A stretch of DNA of 64,000 nt from Cladorhizidae sp. MBARI D1340-BT2 (taxonomy: Eukaryota; Porifera; Demospongiae; Poecilosclerida; Cladorhizidae), in assembly GCA_028752905.1 (NCBI GenBank), contig JAQNBH010000010.1, forward strand, positions 16,953,940 through 17,017,939. The letters are read 5' to 3'. The position numbers and the translations under genes were made by a program. Position 1 is the first letter of the stretch; the number at the start of each line of letters is the position of its first letter. Positions 45,463-56,062 of this stretch are shown here, piece by piece. A model generated the notes under the pieces. It made no database searches, was not told where the DNA came from, and saw nothing but the letters and a program-made list of their open reading frames with translations.

Positions 45463-46145
45463 TCATTTTGTACGGTTTTTAGTACTAACCAGTGGATACT
45501 TAGCTCATTTCAGACTGCTAGGTGTGTTATGAACCTACTTTAATACTAGGCAGGCAGTAGTGGCTTCTGAGCTCATTTCCGAGTGCTAAGTCATGAAGTC
45601 TAGGTGGTAGGGTCTTCTGAGCTCATTTAAGGCTGCTGGAGGCCACTTTTGAGGTCAGTACGGAAGAGAAAGCATCCCACAGAAATGTTTACTAAATGAA
45701 ACTTGCTCACAACTCCAAAAGTGAGACCACACCAGGTCAGATCTGATGTTTAAAGACGTTGGTGCCTAAATGTAGGTGACTAAGACAAAATAATCAATTG
45801 AAGACTTCAAATTATTGCACCACTACTTAAGTACAGTAGTGGGTTGCAATAATGTGCACCCTTCAAGTTTTACTCTTGATTAGGGGGACCTAATGGTTTT
45901 TTGTTATTATTTATTTTATTTTATTTTATTTGCTCTTACTATAGTTAAAGACACAAACTTTCAATGTAAAGTTTCAGAGCATTTGGATGTTTCATTGTGA
46001 AGTTATGTTATACACACCACTCCAATGATACATTGCGAAGGGCCCGATCCAAGGTCAAATTCAAGCCGGCATAACTTAGCGACTGTACCCCCACTGGATT
46101 TCTAGGCCCCAACGCTCTATTCTGAGAGGTGGTCTAGGTTTCTGC
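45463..46145. other. Unexplained insertion between RNase H and integrase of element C
   Basis: About 680 bp with stops in all frames separate the RNase H TDHKPLE segment from the RNase H/integrase linker. It contains three spaced copies of a motif like TTCTGAGCTCATTT (about 45508, 45568, 45616) and TTATTTTATTTTATTTTA (45912-45930). No clear terminal repeats or target duplication were found. Confidence 0.4.
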
Positions 46146-46938
46146 CAGAATAATAGTCTCTAGTGGCTTGTGGTCAGTAATGACAGTGAAATGTGGTGCA
46201 CCATTCACAAACCGATCGAAGTGCTCACATGCCCAGACCACCGCGAGGGCTTCCTTTTCTGTCTGGCTGTAACGTGCTTCGTGCTTCAACACTTGACAAT
46301 GCTCGGCTTGCATATGTTAACAACTCTCTGGTCCTGTATTAAGAGAGCCAACTGGACTGGCATCAACTAGTGTTTCAACTGATTTAGTTACATCGAAGTA
46401 CGCATTTGTTGCTGATTCCGATAAACCTGTCTTCACAGCCTTGAAGTCTTCAACTTCCTTATCTCCCCATCTCCAAACAGAGTGCTTCTTTATGAGTGCC
46501 CGCAGTGGGTCTGTGATGGTTGCATAATTTGGGATGAACCTAACACTGAATTGTGCCATACCGAGGAATGAACGAACCTCTGATGCACTTTTTGGCTCAA
46601 TCGCTGTGTGAAGGTCTGCTACTTTTTTTTTGTCAGGAGATACTCCGTCGCTTGAGAAAACTACTCCATAGAACTCAATTTTGTTCTTCCTGAACTCGCG
46701 CACTTTTCCAGATTGAGGGTTAGCCCTGCCTCCTGGAGTTTATGTAACACTTTCTCCAATGCTTGATCATGTGTGCATTGATCACTGCCAAAAATTGCTA
46801 TGTCATCACTGATATTGATTGCTGCTGGAACACCCTGTATGACCATCTGGATCTCATGTTGAAACACTTCTGCAGCTGCATTGATTCCGAACGACAGGCG
46901 CTTATATCTGTATAAGCCTATGTGGGTCGAGAATGTTG
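46146..46938 (-). pseudogene. RT C-terminal part and RNase H of element C
   Basis: Minus-strand pieces in three frames. The RT active site reads ISDD in INISDDIAIFG (46867-46661); ISDD in place of YxDD is normal in some invertebrate gypsy lineages. The RT connection is at 46703-46317 (VRSFLGMAQFSVRFIPNYA). RNase H is continued to about 46146 with QTEKEALAVVWACEHF and VITDHKPLE. The catalytic Asp of RNase H lies in LVDASPVG. Frame breaks near 46900, 46690 and 46330 inactivate it. Confidence 0.75.
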
Positions 46939-47829
46939 TTATGTAACGACTTGAAGGGGCAATACCAGTTGGTGATATCCAGATCGGAGGACAATTTTGC
47001 TAAACACTGTAGCACCATTTAGTGCTATGTCGAGCTCATCTAGGGTGGGAGTTACATGTACATGCCTCGTGCGTAGAATGGCCTTGTTTGCCTCTCTCAT
47101 GTCCACACATAGCCAAATCTCCTCTGGTTTCTTTGGTTTAGGAGGTGTGACAATCCTCGATACCCACTCGGTTGGACCAGATGCCTTTTCAATGATGTCT
47201 GCTGCCTCCAGCTCGGTTATCTCCTTCGCAACCTTCTCCTGCTTATGAAAAGGCACACGACTGTGTTTCTGGGCCACTGGGGCAACTGATTGGTCAATGC
47301 GAAGTCTCACTTGCACCACTTTTAGACAACCTATGCCCTTCCATAACTTAGGAAAGCACCTAATAAGACCATCTCCATAGTCATCCGAGCCTGTGATGTA
47401 GTACACACCAACCCGCAGAATGCCCAACGACTCTGCTGCTGCCTTTCCTAACAGTGGAGTAGCCGTACCCTCCACGATTAAGACTTCTGTCTTGATTTCC
47501 TGTCCACCTTCTAGTGTGATGGTTGTCTTAGCCATTTGTCGCATAGGTATTGGTGGAGAGCTGTATGGATGAATTACACGCTGGCACGGTAGTAGTGTAA
47601 CACCCTGCTTGATAAGACGCTGTTTTATCTCAGTTTTGATTGTGTTCCAAGTTGATCCAGAGTCGATCAACATTGTTACCCCTGCACCATTTATTGATAC
47701 GGTTACTGTTTCACCATTTGACATTGCATAGGCATATTCATCCTGAACATCATCATCTGATTCACTGGTTCTTCGTTTAAATACTTGACGCTGTGCGTTG
47801 ACTGTGATGTTGCCTTGCTCTGGCTGCAC
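46939..47829 (-). pseudogene. Protease and N-terminal RT of element C
   Basis: The minus strand is open for 296 codons. The aspartic protease active site is MLIDSGSTWNTI (about 47675-47640). RT follows, with EKASGPTEWVSRIV and CVDMREANKAI. RT motif A reads KIVLRSGYHQL where KIDLRSGYHQL is expected. The Val codon is at 46992-46990, so the first catalytic Asp is lost. The frame ends just after this motif. Confidence 0.8.
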
Positions 47830-47832
47830 ATC

Positions 47833-48660
47833 TTACTGAAATGCCCAATTGCTCCACACTGGAAACACTGTTTGCCTCTGGTGCACCAACAAGCATTTGC
47901 TGTATGTACTGAAATGCCCGATTGCTCCACACTGGAAACACTGTTTGCCTCTGGTGCACCAACAAGCATTTGCTGTATGCCCTCGTCGACCACACTTGGT
48001 ACATTTACCGGGCGAGTCTTGGGACCGGCTTCTCTCATTAACTTCATTTATCTCAAGAAACCGCTGCATTTGTTTGCTGTACTGACGAAACCCTCGGACC
48101 ATGTTTGTGAGGTCTGTGTCCTGTGTCATTTGTGCTGCCTGGAGCTGAGATGCTTCCATGGCAGAAGCTATATCTAGAACCCTCTCTAGACTCAGATCTC
48201 GTTCTGTCAACAACTTTGTCCGGAGTCTATTGGACCAACAGTGGTCAATAACCTGATCACGGATAAAATCGTTTATTCCGGCTCCAAACTCACATAGCCT
48301 GGCTAACTGCCTAAGCCTGGTGACATATTGTGTTATACTCTGCCCCTCCATCTGAGATTCCTTCCTAAACATGTGCCTGTTGTAGGATGTATTTTTCCTA
48401 GGGGTGCAGTAGGCTGTTAAACTTGCCATAGCAGTGGAAAAGTTATCACCAGAGTCAACTAACGTGAAGAAGATATCTTGCACATCTGGGCCTGCACAAT
48501 GTAGCAGCAATTGTCTCTTCTCAGTGTCATCTGTAACACCGGATGCCCCTACATACATTTCAAATGACCTGAGCCACTTCTCCCACCTTTGTGACAGACT
48601 GTTGGCATCTCCATGCACATCAAATGGTTGCACTATACTCACTTGAAGTGCCACTGCCAT
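47833..48660 (-). pseudogene. Gag of element C
   Basis: ATG 48660 (MAVALQVSIVQPFDVHGDA) is chosen as the first ATG with gag-like sequence downstream. The capsid region includes RWEKWLRSFEMYV, an RLRQLARLCEFG segment and the LDIASAMEASQLQ helix. Two CCHC-type knuckles follow (CTKCGRRGHTANAC, CFQCGAIGHFS). A 73-bp tandem duplication across the second knuckle shifts the frame and separates gag from protease. An intact gag would continue into the protease frame. Confidence 0.8.
47834..47979. repeat. 73-bp tandem duplication in the nucleocapsid of element C
   Basis: 47834-47906 and 47907-47979 differ by only one base (AATTGC versus GATTGC). Since 73 is not a multiple of three, the second copy changes frame. 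Confidence 0.95.
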
Positions 48661-48685
48661 TTCTCTAGCTTTACCTCGTCGCCGA

Positions 48686-49614
48686 TGTAGTATATTGACA
48701 ATGATCAATCGCTCTTTAAAAGGGGGGACAGCTGCATTTTTTTAAAATATTTTTTTTTTAACCTGTGGTTACAACTTTAGAGCTCAGTAGATTCTGCAAA
48801 CTTCATGGTATGGACTTGATATATAGCTCAAAAGATAGGTCTCTCTGTGTGCTCTCTTTTGATACTAAAATATGTTTCATAGGTATAACTATAGGCAAGT
48901 TACTAGACCCTAAAGCGGAGGGACCTCAAAAAAACCTGCACCCCAAAACCGCCGTCCAAAACCACTCCGAGTTGCGAAGTGCAAAAAAATTAAAAATGGT
49001 ACGAGTGGCCAGCTCTAGAGCATACGATGACCATTTTGAGTAGGCGTTAAAAATTTATTACCTGGTCAAGGAAAATTGAAGGCGTTGATTGGCGACGCCT
49101 TGTCAACGCCTTCAATTTTCTACCCGCGCGCTTGACCAGGTAATCAATTTTTCACGCCTACTCAAAATGGTCCTTGTATGCTCTAGAGCTTCCTCTAGCC
49201 ACTCGTACCATTTTTAATTTTTTTGCACTTCGCAACTCGGAATGGTTTTGGACGGCGGTTTTGGGGTGCAGGTTTTTGTGGTCCCTCCGCTTTAGGGTCT
49301 AGTAACTTGCCTATAGTTATACCTATGAAACATATTTTAGTATCAAAAGAGAGCACACAGAGAGACCTATCTTTTGAGCTATATGTCAAGTCCATACCAT
49401 GAAGTTTGCAGAATCTACTGAGCTCTAAAGTTGTAACCACAGGTTAAAAAAAAATATTTAAAAAAATGCAGCTGTCCCTCCTTACATTCACTACAGAACT
49501 GGTGTGCTCTATCTTAGGAGTCACATGATACTATACATCAATCAAATGTGTGTGTGTGTGTATAGATTCATAATTGTGGTTAAACTACAGCTTTCTGTGT
49601 TTATATATACTACA
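48686..49614 (-). repeat. 5' LTR of element C, split by a palindrome
   Basis: LTR parts are 48686-48719 and 49484-49614. Outer ends TGTAG.../...CTACA are intact. After the LTR on the minus strand the sequence TCGGCGACGAGGTAAAGC occupies the primer site; a tRNA match would need TGG at the first bases, so it may be mutated. Confidence 0.85.
48720..49483. mobile_element. 764-bp palindromic (foldback) element
   Basis: Two arms of about 375 bp form a nearly perfect inverted repeat around position 49100, with only a short non-palindromic centre. The ends are AAGGGGGGACAGCTGC and the complement of AAGGAGGGACAGCTGC. The same 80-90 codon open frame is read on both strands only because the arms mirror each other. 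Comparison with the uninterrupted LTR copy at 43162-43324 shows a clean insertion between CTCTTTAA and ACATTCAC, with no visible target duplication. Confidence 0.85.
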
Positions 49615-49925
49615 CTAACCATTGCCCTGACCCTAGCCATTGCCCTGACCCTAACCCTAGCCATTGCCCTGGCCCTAACCCTAACCCTGGCCAATACCAT
49701 AACCCTAACCATTGCCCTGGCCTTCATTGCCCTGGCCCTAACCATTGCCCAGACCTTAACCCTGGCCCTAACCATCGCCATGGCCCTAACCATTTCCCCT
49801 GGCCCTAACCATCGCCCTGGCCCTAACCCTAGCCATTCTCCTGGCCCTAACCATTGCCCTGGCCCTAACCATTGCCCTGGCCCTAACCATTGCCCTGGCT
49901 CTAACCCTAGCAGAAGCCCTAATCC
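49615..49925. repeat. Telomere-like minisatellite (CCATTGCCCTGGCCCTAA)
   Basis: About 17 imperfect units of 12-18 bp mixing CCATTGCC, CTGGCC and CCCTAACCCTAA words. CCCTAA is the animal telomere hexamer, here degenerate and interstitial. The array is the right-hand flank of element C. Confidence 0.9.
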
Positions 49926-50904
49926 AGCAGTAATCTGTACGGTATTGATGATGTCAGAATAACGAGTATTGTGCAATGATTACCAATCCCAGGATATCTC
50001 AGTCAGTTCCCTCAATGAGATAAACCCACCACCTGCCTAATTGCAATTTGGCATGATGGGGCGAGAGCCAATCCAGTTAGTGTTCTGGAGTGTGAAAAGT
50101 TGGTACCTCTCACTTTGCATTGGTGATAATACGAAGAGGAGCAAATAAAGACCACCTTTCCCTGTGTTGTTAACGAGTGTGTGCATAGCGCCATTATGTA
50201 GTACATGCTTGTTCGTGTGATACTAATTATCACAAAATGAGGCAGCTTTACATCCTGCAATTAGTGAGGGTGTGTGTGAGTTGGGAATACTTCTGTAGAA
50301 TGCATCAGAGGTTTAGTCCATCACAGCCATCGGCATGGCACTCCTCTCTTTCCTCGTCCCCATAACTCATTGCCGCTGCTGCCTGTGTGGACATCCCCCT
50401 TGATCTGCCATGCTTGTATGGGCGGCAAGCTGAGAAGCCACTGGGCACTAGGTCTTTAACACTTGCTGTGGACACCAATTAACACCGCAATTTCGCACAG
50501 CTATGCTATGCACTTAGTCAGCATTTAATGTCATTATAATAATGGCCTGGGGGGCGGGGAAACAGCTGTTGTTTTTGTATTTATTATAACCCAGCCTGTG
50601 ATAATTAATGTATGTTATGCTCGAGTGCATTGAGGAAGGAGAATCAACAAGAAGAAAACTCCATTCCCCTTCCGATAGGACCCGTGGAGGAACATATTTG
50701 GTCAAATTCGGCAAGTATCCAATCCAAGCTACTACGGTAATGTTCATGGCTTCCGGTGTTACCAGACGGAGTCTGAAGTTTGGTTGAATGGCATGCTTGC
50801 CTCGGCCGGGAGGGTGCAGTTTAGCTGTTTCCTTGTACTTAGGCTCTCCTTATTACAGTATAATACAGCAATGACGTATGACCATCTCATTTCTTCCATC
50901 CCAG
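49926..50904. other. Probable intron before the second Ig exon
   Basis: No domain-bearing frame was recognised. The segment ends in a good acceptor, TTTCTTCCATCCCAG at 50904. Confidence 0.4.
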
Positions 50905-51186
50905 CCCATCCTACTGTCACTATTCAAGATAAGAGGGAGGTATTAAACAGTGGAGAAATCCTCACAATTACTCCAATGGTAGTACTTGGGGTCCCTACCG
51001 CAACCATCACATGGATACACAACGGCAGTTTGCTCAATCCTGCCACTGATTCAAGAGTCACAATTGATCCGGTCTTGGGAATGTTGTCAGTGAGGGACGT
51101 ACGAGGCACTGACAGAGGCCTCTATACTATCACGCTCCGGAATGAAAATGCTGTTGCCTCTGACTACATCAGTATAGTCATCAACT
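50905..51186 (+). CDS. Ig-like domain exon 2 of the putative Ig gene
   Basis: A 282-bp exon, phase 1 at both ends, between acceptor CCATCCCAG and donor GTGAGT. The I-set-like pattern is VLNSGEILTITPMVVLGVP, then ATITWIHNGS with the core Trp, then MLSVRDVRGTDRGLYTITL with the D-x-G-x-Y motif. The usual cysteines before the Trp and after the Tyr are replaced (ITPMV, YTITL), so the domain lacks the canonical disulfide. A potential N-glycosylation site is in HNGS. It can splice in phase with 38336-38426, 41763-42002 and 51956-52225. Confidence 0.65.
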
Positions 51187-51226
51187 GTGAGTGCTTCCTC
51201 CTGAGGCCGCTGTATGAGTATGAGTG

Positions 51227-51256
51227 AAGTTGTCCAGAGTATGGAGGGATGGGTTG

Positions 51257-51291
<35 letters not shown>

Positions 51292-52087
51292 AGACTTGTG
51301 TAAAGAAGGGAAGATGTGTGAAGGACATGTGACTCTTTGGCAATGAAATGGCTAGGTATAATTGCTTACATTTCTCTGAGCAGCTGGAAGCATGCACAAG
51401 AGTTTAGCAGTTACATAAACTTAATTTGTTGTAATTTGCCAGAATTTTGTGGACGGTACATACTTCCCCTTTCTCCCCCTCTCCTCCTCCCCCCTCCCTC
51501 CCCCCTCTCTACCCACCCCAAAATAGTCACCTAGCTAGACATTCAGTGTGGGAGGGTCACACTCACCCAGCTAATGCAGCCAAGTAAGTTGCCTGTAGGA
51601 GTGTGGCATGATGAGCAGATTTGTAAACAATTAAACTGGCCCCATCAGGGAGGTATTGCCTAATGAAGTAGCAACAGATTGGCTCTATACAGAAACGTGG
51701 GGCTGGACTGGCGTGCTTGTATATAGCAGTACGTGGCTTGTGGGATCTGTGGTGCAGGGGAGTGTGTCGATAATTGATTAAGTTGTTGCTAGAACTGCAA
51801 ACTTGTATTCCTGCAAGATGCACTTGTATTCGGGTACCTGCAGTACATAGATGGAAGGTTAGCTGGGTTTCAGTGTGTGATGACGTTTTGCTGTACGAGG
51901 GAAGTGTGTTTAAAGTTGCTTCAAATGTGATCCATGGTTTATCACTTGTGTGCAGTTTTGGACGAGATACACCCCAACGTGAGGAGGGATAGCTACATGA
52001 TCCAGGTCACGTGTGAGGTACTGGGCAACCCCAAAGTGATAATTACTTGGAATCCAATTTTCAGTGTTAGGACCACCACTGAATCAA
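51227..52087 (+). repeat. Segmental duplication, source-like copy of 35412-36265
   Basis: An 861-bp segment of intron plus the first half of an Ig exon, duplicated 15.8 kb upstream. This copy keeps the full exon, so it is probably the parent. Confidence 0.9.
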
Positions 52088-52225
52088 TGGACAATGCAAC
52101 GAAGGTGACCAGCACGGTGACTCTAACGGTGCCACAGTGCTTGGAGTTGAACAAGTTAACCTGCACGGCCAATAATGGCCAAGGAGGTACTATGGCTTCT
52201 AAGGTCATCAACGATCTGTCTTGCT
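51956..52225 (+). CDS. Ig-like domain exon 3 of the putative Ig gene
   Basis: A 270-bp exon, phase 1 at both ends (acceptor TTGTGTGCAG, donor GTGAGT). The Ig pattern is complete: IQVTCEVLGNPKVIITWNP with the first Cys and Trp, then TVTLTVPQCLELNKLTCTA with the second Cys. Next comes ANNGQGG, typical of the F-G loop of I-set and C2 domains. No membrane segment follows before element D at 52517, so the gene's 3' exons are missing from view, displaced or truncated. Confidence 0.65.
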
Positions 52226-52516
52226 GTGAGTTTAGTAAGGTAGTGTTGTTGCCGTGTGCTATAACAATAGCAGATGAGGTAGTTGCCTGTGTAGTAGACC
52301 TCCTGCACCTCTTAGCCCAGAGCCCAAGCCCCAATCTACTGCGGGAAGCTGGCGCATGCATAGCACCTGGAGCCAAGTGGAGTCAGTTGCATGTACCCCT
52401 CATATACCCCTCCCTCCGAGCTATTTCCTCATTTTGCATTTGCATTGCTGATGTCCTTGGTGGTTCCAGTCAGCTGACTTTGTTGCTGTGGTTGTCTCCC
52501 AAGGCGGAATTGATAC

Positions 52517-52719
52517 TGTAGTGGTTACATAACTGCACATCCGGTCTTCGTCTACTCCGTTCACCACACCCACTTGTGTGGGCAGACATTGTATTAGGTA
52601 GTGAATTATTTTCTAATTAACGCTCATTCGATTGTTCTAAAAACCATGAGTCCTTTTGTGTGATTGGTATAGATGTTAAGCTCATAACTTTCATCTTGAC
52701 TTGGTAGCCCGACGCTACA
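52517..52719 (+). repeat. 5' LTR and primer site of element D
   Basis: TGTAG...CTACA ends, 203 bp. The primer site TGGTGACCCCATCGTG starts at 52721, a form common in invertebrate gypsy elements. The start is inferred from the terminal repeat only, because there is no second LTR to compare. Confidence 0.6.
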
Positions 52720-52859
52720 TTGGTGACCCCATCGTGTATACAAGAGAACACCGTTGTCTTCGTCGTCTTCGTCGTTTCGTCTTCCTGCATCAGTAGTCGG
52801 CAATCTCTCTATTTGAATCTCAGTCAGCAGCTTCGAGTTTACGTTTGGTCAGGCTCATC

Positions 52860-54746
52860 ATGGCAGAGAGTATCAACACTGTGTCAGTCAAGCTTCCGCC
52901 GTTTTGGCCTCAAGATCCTGAACTCTGGTTCAGCCAAGTGGAGGCCCAGTTTGTTATCCGCAATATCACACAACAACTGACCAAGTACCACTATGTGGTA
53001 GCCTCCATCACTCCTGATGTTGCTGCTGAGATTCGTGACTGCATTCTCAATCCTCCAGCTGACACGCCTTATGATGCCTTGAAGAGAAGCCTCATCAAGA
53101 ACATAGCTCTGTCAGAGTCTGAGAGAATGGAGAAACTACTCTCTCTACAGCCACTGGGCGACCTCAAGCCTACTCAACTGCTACACAAAATAGAAATGCT
53201 GGCCGGTAGAGATGTCTCCCATGATCCAATCATACATAAACTCTTCCTCAAGCGCCTACCATCCTCTATACAACTATTGTTACAGTCTGATGGAGCTCTA
53301 TCCCTCACTCAGCTGGCTGAGCGGGCCAATGACCTCTGCGCCATTAACAATGATACCCTTTTCCAGCCACATGTAGGTGCTGTTGATGCCAATGCAACCA
53401 TCGCCTCCCTTCGGGCCGAAATTGATGTTTTGAAAAAGAGAACCACTCCAGTCAAACTCTCCAGGCAAACTGCATGCCAAGTTTGGAGAAAATGCCCAAA
53501 AGTGTCGACCCCCATGCAAGTTGGCGGGAAATGCTTCCCCCGGCCACTAATTGCGGTTAGTGGACCGGGGAACAAAAACTGCCTTCTCTTCATTAACGAT
53601 CATGTCTCTGGCCGTGATTTCCTGATCGATTGTGGAGCAGCCGTATGCGTGTTTCCAATTCTCCCACACGAGCGACGATCCATGAAGGAAGGTAAGCCTC
53701 TCATAGCTGTGAATGGCACCTCGATATCTACTTTTGGGTCTCGCCATATCACACTTGATCTTGGCCTGGACACGACCTACGACTGGGAATTCATCCTCGC
53801 AGATGTCAGCTATCCAATCATTGGCGCAGATTTCTTTCACCGCCAAGATCTTCTGATTGACATCCGCCACAACAAACTCATTGATGCAAAAACATTCTGC
53901 AGCATACCTGCAGGTGCATCTAATATTCCAGCGGCTGGTCTCAACTTCCTCCAACCGTCCTCCAAGTACTCCACCATCATTAAGGAGTTTCCATCCATCA
54001 CCATCCCCGAGTTTGACACAGTGGCACCTGCTCATGGGATAGAGCATCACATTACAACCACAGGCCCTCCGGTTTTCGCGCGTCCACGAAGACTTGCACC
54101 TGACAAGTTCTTAATAGCCAAAAAAGAATTTGATGAGATGCTCAAAATGGGGATTATTCAGTCTTCTTGCAGCAGTTGGTCGTCCCCATTACACATGGTG
54201 CCCAAGAAGTCAGGAGCATGGCGCCCCTGTGGTGACTATCGTGCCCTCAATGAGAAGACTGTCCCTGACTGCTATCCAATTCCTCATATTCAGGATTTCG
54301 GTGCTCAACTCAGGGGAAATACCATATTTTCCAAAATCCCGATGAAAAAGGAGGACATTGCAAAGACAGCCATCATCACACCATTTGGCCTATTTGAGTA
54401 TCACAGGATGCCCTATGGCCTTTCCAATGCAGCGCAAACTTTCCAAAGATTCATTGATGAAGTCTGCCGCAGTCTAGATTTTGTCTACATCTATTTGGAT
54501 TACCTCTTGGTTACAAGCATGACCCCAGAAGAACATGAGTCTCATCTCCGGCAACTTTTTGAACGCTTGGCTGAGTTTGGTTTGGTCATTAACCCTGAAA
54601 AATGCGACTTTGGCGTATCTGAACTTCACTTCCTTGGTCATCACATTGATACATCTGGTGTACGGCCCCTTCCCGATCGCATTCGAGCCATCAGAGATTT
54701 TCCGACCCCATCTAATACTTCTACTCTTCGCGAATATTTGGGCTAA
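52860..54746 (+). pseudogene. Gag-protease-RT of element D
   Basis: ATG 52860 ([17 protein letters not shown]) follows the LTR by 140 bp. Capsid-type sequence ([27 protein letters not shown]) is followed by a degenerate nucleocapsid. The protease reads [12 protein letters not shown], with Cys (53631-53633) in place of the usual Thr/Ser of D-T-G. RT starts near 54090. Motif A is deleted: [12 protein letters not shown] near 54338 lacks about nine residues including the catalytic Asp. The active site reads YLDY (54492-54503) instead of YLDD. The long frame survives, but the enzyme cannot work. It ends at a frameshift near 54740. Confidence 0.8.
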
Positions 54747-55878
54747 TTAACTATTACCACCGCTTCATCCCGAACTGTGCAAATATAGTCCATCCTCTTT
54801 ACGAACTCCTCAAAGGCAAGCAAAAGATCTTTCACTGGACTGACAAGTGTACGACAGCCTTCCAGCAAAGCAAGCAGATACTGACAGAGACCAGCATGTT
54901 GGCCCATCCAAGCCTGGATGCCCTGACCAGCGTCACAGTGGATGCCTCTGATGTAGCTGTCGGTGCTATCCTTGAGCAGTACCTCTACGGGACTTGGACT
55001 CCAATTTCCTTCTTTTCCCGGAAGCTTCGTGACCCAGAAACACGATACTCTGCATTCGACCGAGAGCTCCTTGCTGTTTATCTCGCTATTCGTCATTTTC
55101 GACATTTCGTAGAAGGTCGCCAGTTTCATGTATACACAGATCACAAGCCATTGACTTTCGCCATTGCTAGTGGCTCGGATAGATGGACACCACGCCAAGT
55201 TTGTCACATGTCTTATATCTCTGACTTCACCACGGACCTCCGTCACATTCAGGGCAAGAAGAACGTAAGAAGCTGATGCACTTTCTCGAGTTCAACTGAA
55301 TGAAATTGCCAGTACTTCTTCTGACTCCATGGACTACGAGGCAATGGCGGATGCTCAACAGACGGATAATGAAACCCATGCCCTACGCCATCCTGTTACA
55401 TCACTTAAGCTCGAAGAGATTCCAATCGGATCTGGCCGCCTGCTTTAGTGTGATATATCTATGGGCCGTGCTCGCCCAATTGTTCCAGTATCATTCCGGC
55501 GGTTAGTCTTTGATACACTACACAATACCTCCCACCCAGGAATCAACAAACTGATAGCTGCACGTTTTGTTTGGCACAGCCTCCATCATGACATCTCCAA
55601 GTGGGCAAAATGTTGTCTCTCTTGCCAGCAATCAAAAGTCCATCGACACACAGCCAGTCCACTTCAGGACTTTGAGACACCGACTGCCCGTTTTCAGCAT
55701 GTACACGTCGACATGGGCCTTTACTGCCCAAAGGGCATTCCTACCTGTTCACAATGGTTGATCGCTTCACTCGATGGCCAGAAGCCATTCCATTGGTCGA
55801 TATGACAGCAGAGTCTTGTGCATACGCACTAGTGAATGGTTGGATTTCGAGATTTGGTGTTCCATCTACTATTACTTC
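54747..55878 (+). pseudogene. RNase H and integrase (partial) of element D
   Basis: RNase H is at about 54896-55276 (TVDASDVAVGAIL, FDRELLAVYLAIRHF, TDHKPLTFA). After frame changes the integrase zinc domain (HNTSHPGINKLIAARF, CLSCQQSKVHRH, 55510-55650) and the core start (HVDMGLYCPKG) appear. Then MVDRFTRWPEAIPL appears in a new frame (55754). Integrase ends at FGVPSTITS, just before the second catalytic Asp, at the hAT junction 55879. Confidence 0.75.
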
Positions 55879-56062
55879 CAGGGGCGGATCCAGGGGGGGG
55901 AGCCTTAGGGGGCTCAAGCCCCCCCCTTATCCCCCCCCTTTTTTTAAAATGCTGCACACCATCCATATGGAAAGAAAGAGAACGTGCCATGATGGTGTTT
56001 CTGGCTGTGCCACAAAGCGACTTAAACAGTGTGGAATAAAAGAGTACTTTTCGAGGACAAGG
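55879..56062 (+). mobile_element. hAT transposon 5' end inserted in the integrase of element D
   Basis: CAGGGGCGGATCCAGG at 55879 is a hAT-type terminal repeat and matches the complement of the end at 21661-21676. A G-rich and C-rich stretch follows. A short first coding exon reads ATKRLKQCGIKEYFSRTR, the N-terminus typical of ZMYM1-like hAT transposases, with a possible donor AAGGTAAGT at 56060. The remainder of the element and the other junction were not found. Confidence 0.6.

Larger units (their letters stand above)
43162..49614 (-). mobile_element. Ty3/gypsy retrotransposon C, short LTRs, nested insertions
   Basis: On the minus strand the order is 5' LTR, gag, protease, RT, RNase H, integrase, polypurine tract, 3' LTR, the standard gypsy order. 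Net LTR length is about 163 bp, with the terminal repeat TGTAGTATA/TATACTACA. CTAAC flanks both sides (43157-43161, 49615-49619), although the flanking repeat makes that weak evidence. Later events disrupted it: a 764-bp palindrome in the 5' LTR, a 580-bp solo LTR in integrase, a 73-bp tandem duplication in gag, and an unexplained segment of about 680 bp between RNase H and integrase. Confidence 0.85.
52517..55878 (+). mobile_element. Ty3/gypsy retrotransposon D, truncated
   Basis: 5' LTR (52517-52719), primer site, gag-protease-RT in one long frame, then RNase H and integrase in the standard gypsy order. The element stops inside integrase where a hAT end begins at 55879. No 3' LTR was seen. 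It lies about 290 bp after the last Ig exon. Confidence 0.8.

Noticed and set aside
46661..46867. RT active site ISDD of element C as a lethal mutation
   Set aside because: ISDD is the normal form in a known group of invertebrate gypsy elements; the motif A Asp-to-Val change is the better evidence of inactivity.
48765..49440. A conserved peptide of about 80-90 residues encoded on both strands
   Set aside because: The two frames are mirror readings of the palindrome arms, with no domain or start context; the identity is a consequence of the inverted repeat.
49504..49976. Open frames of about 150 codons on each strand at 49.5-50.0 kb
   Set aside because: They are periodic translations of the telomere-like minisatellite.
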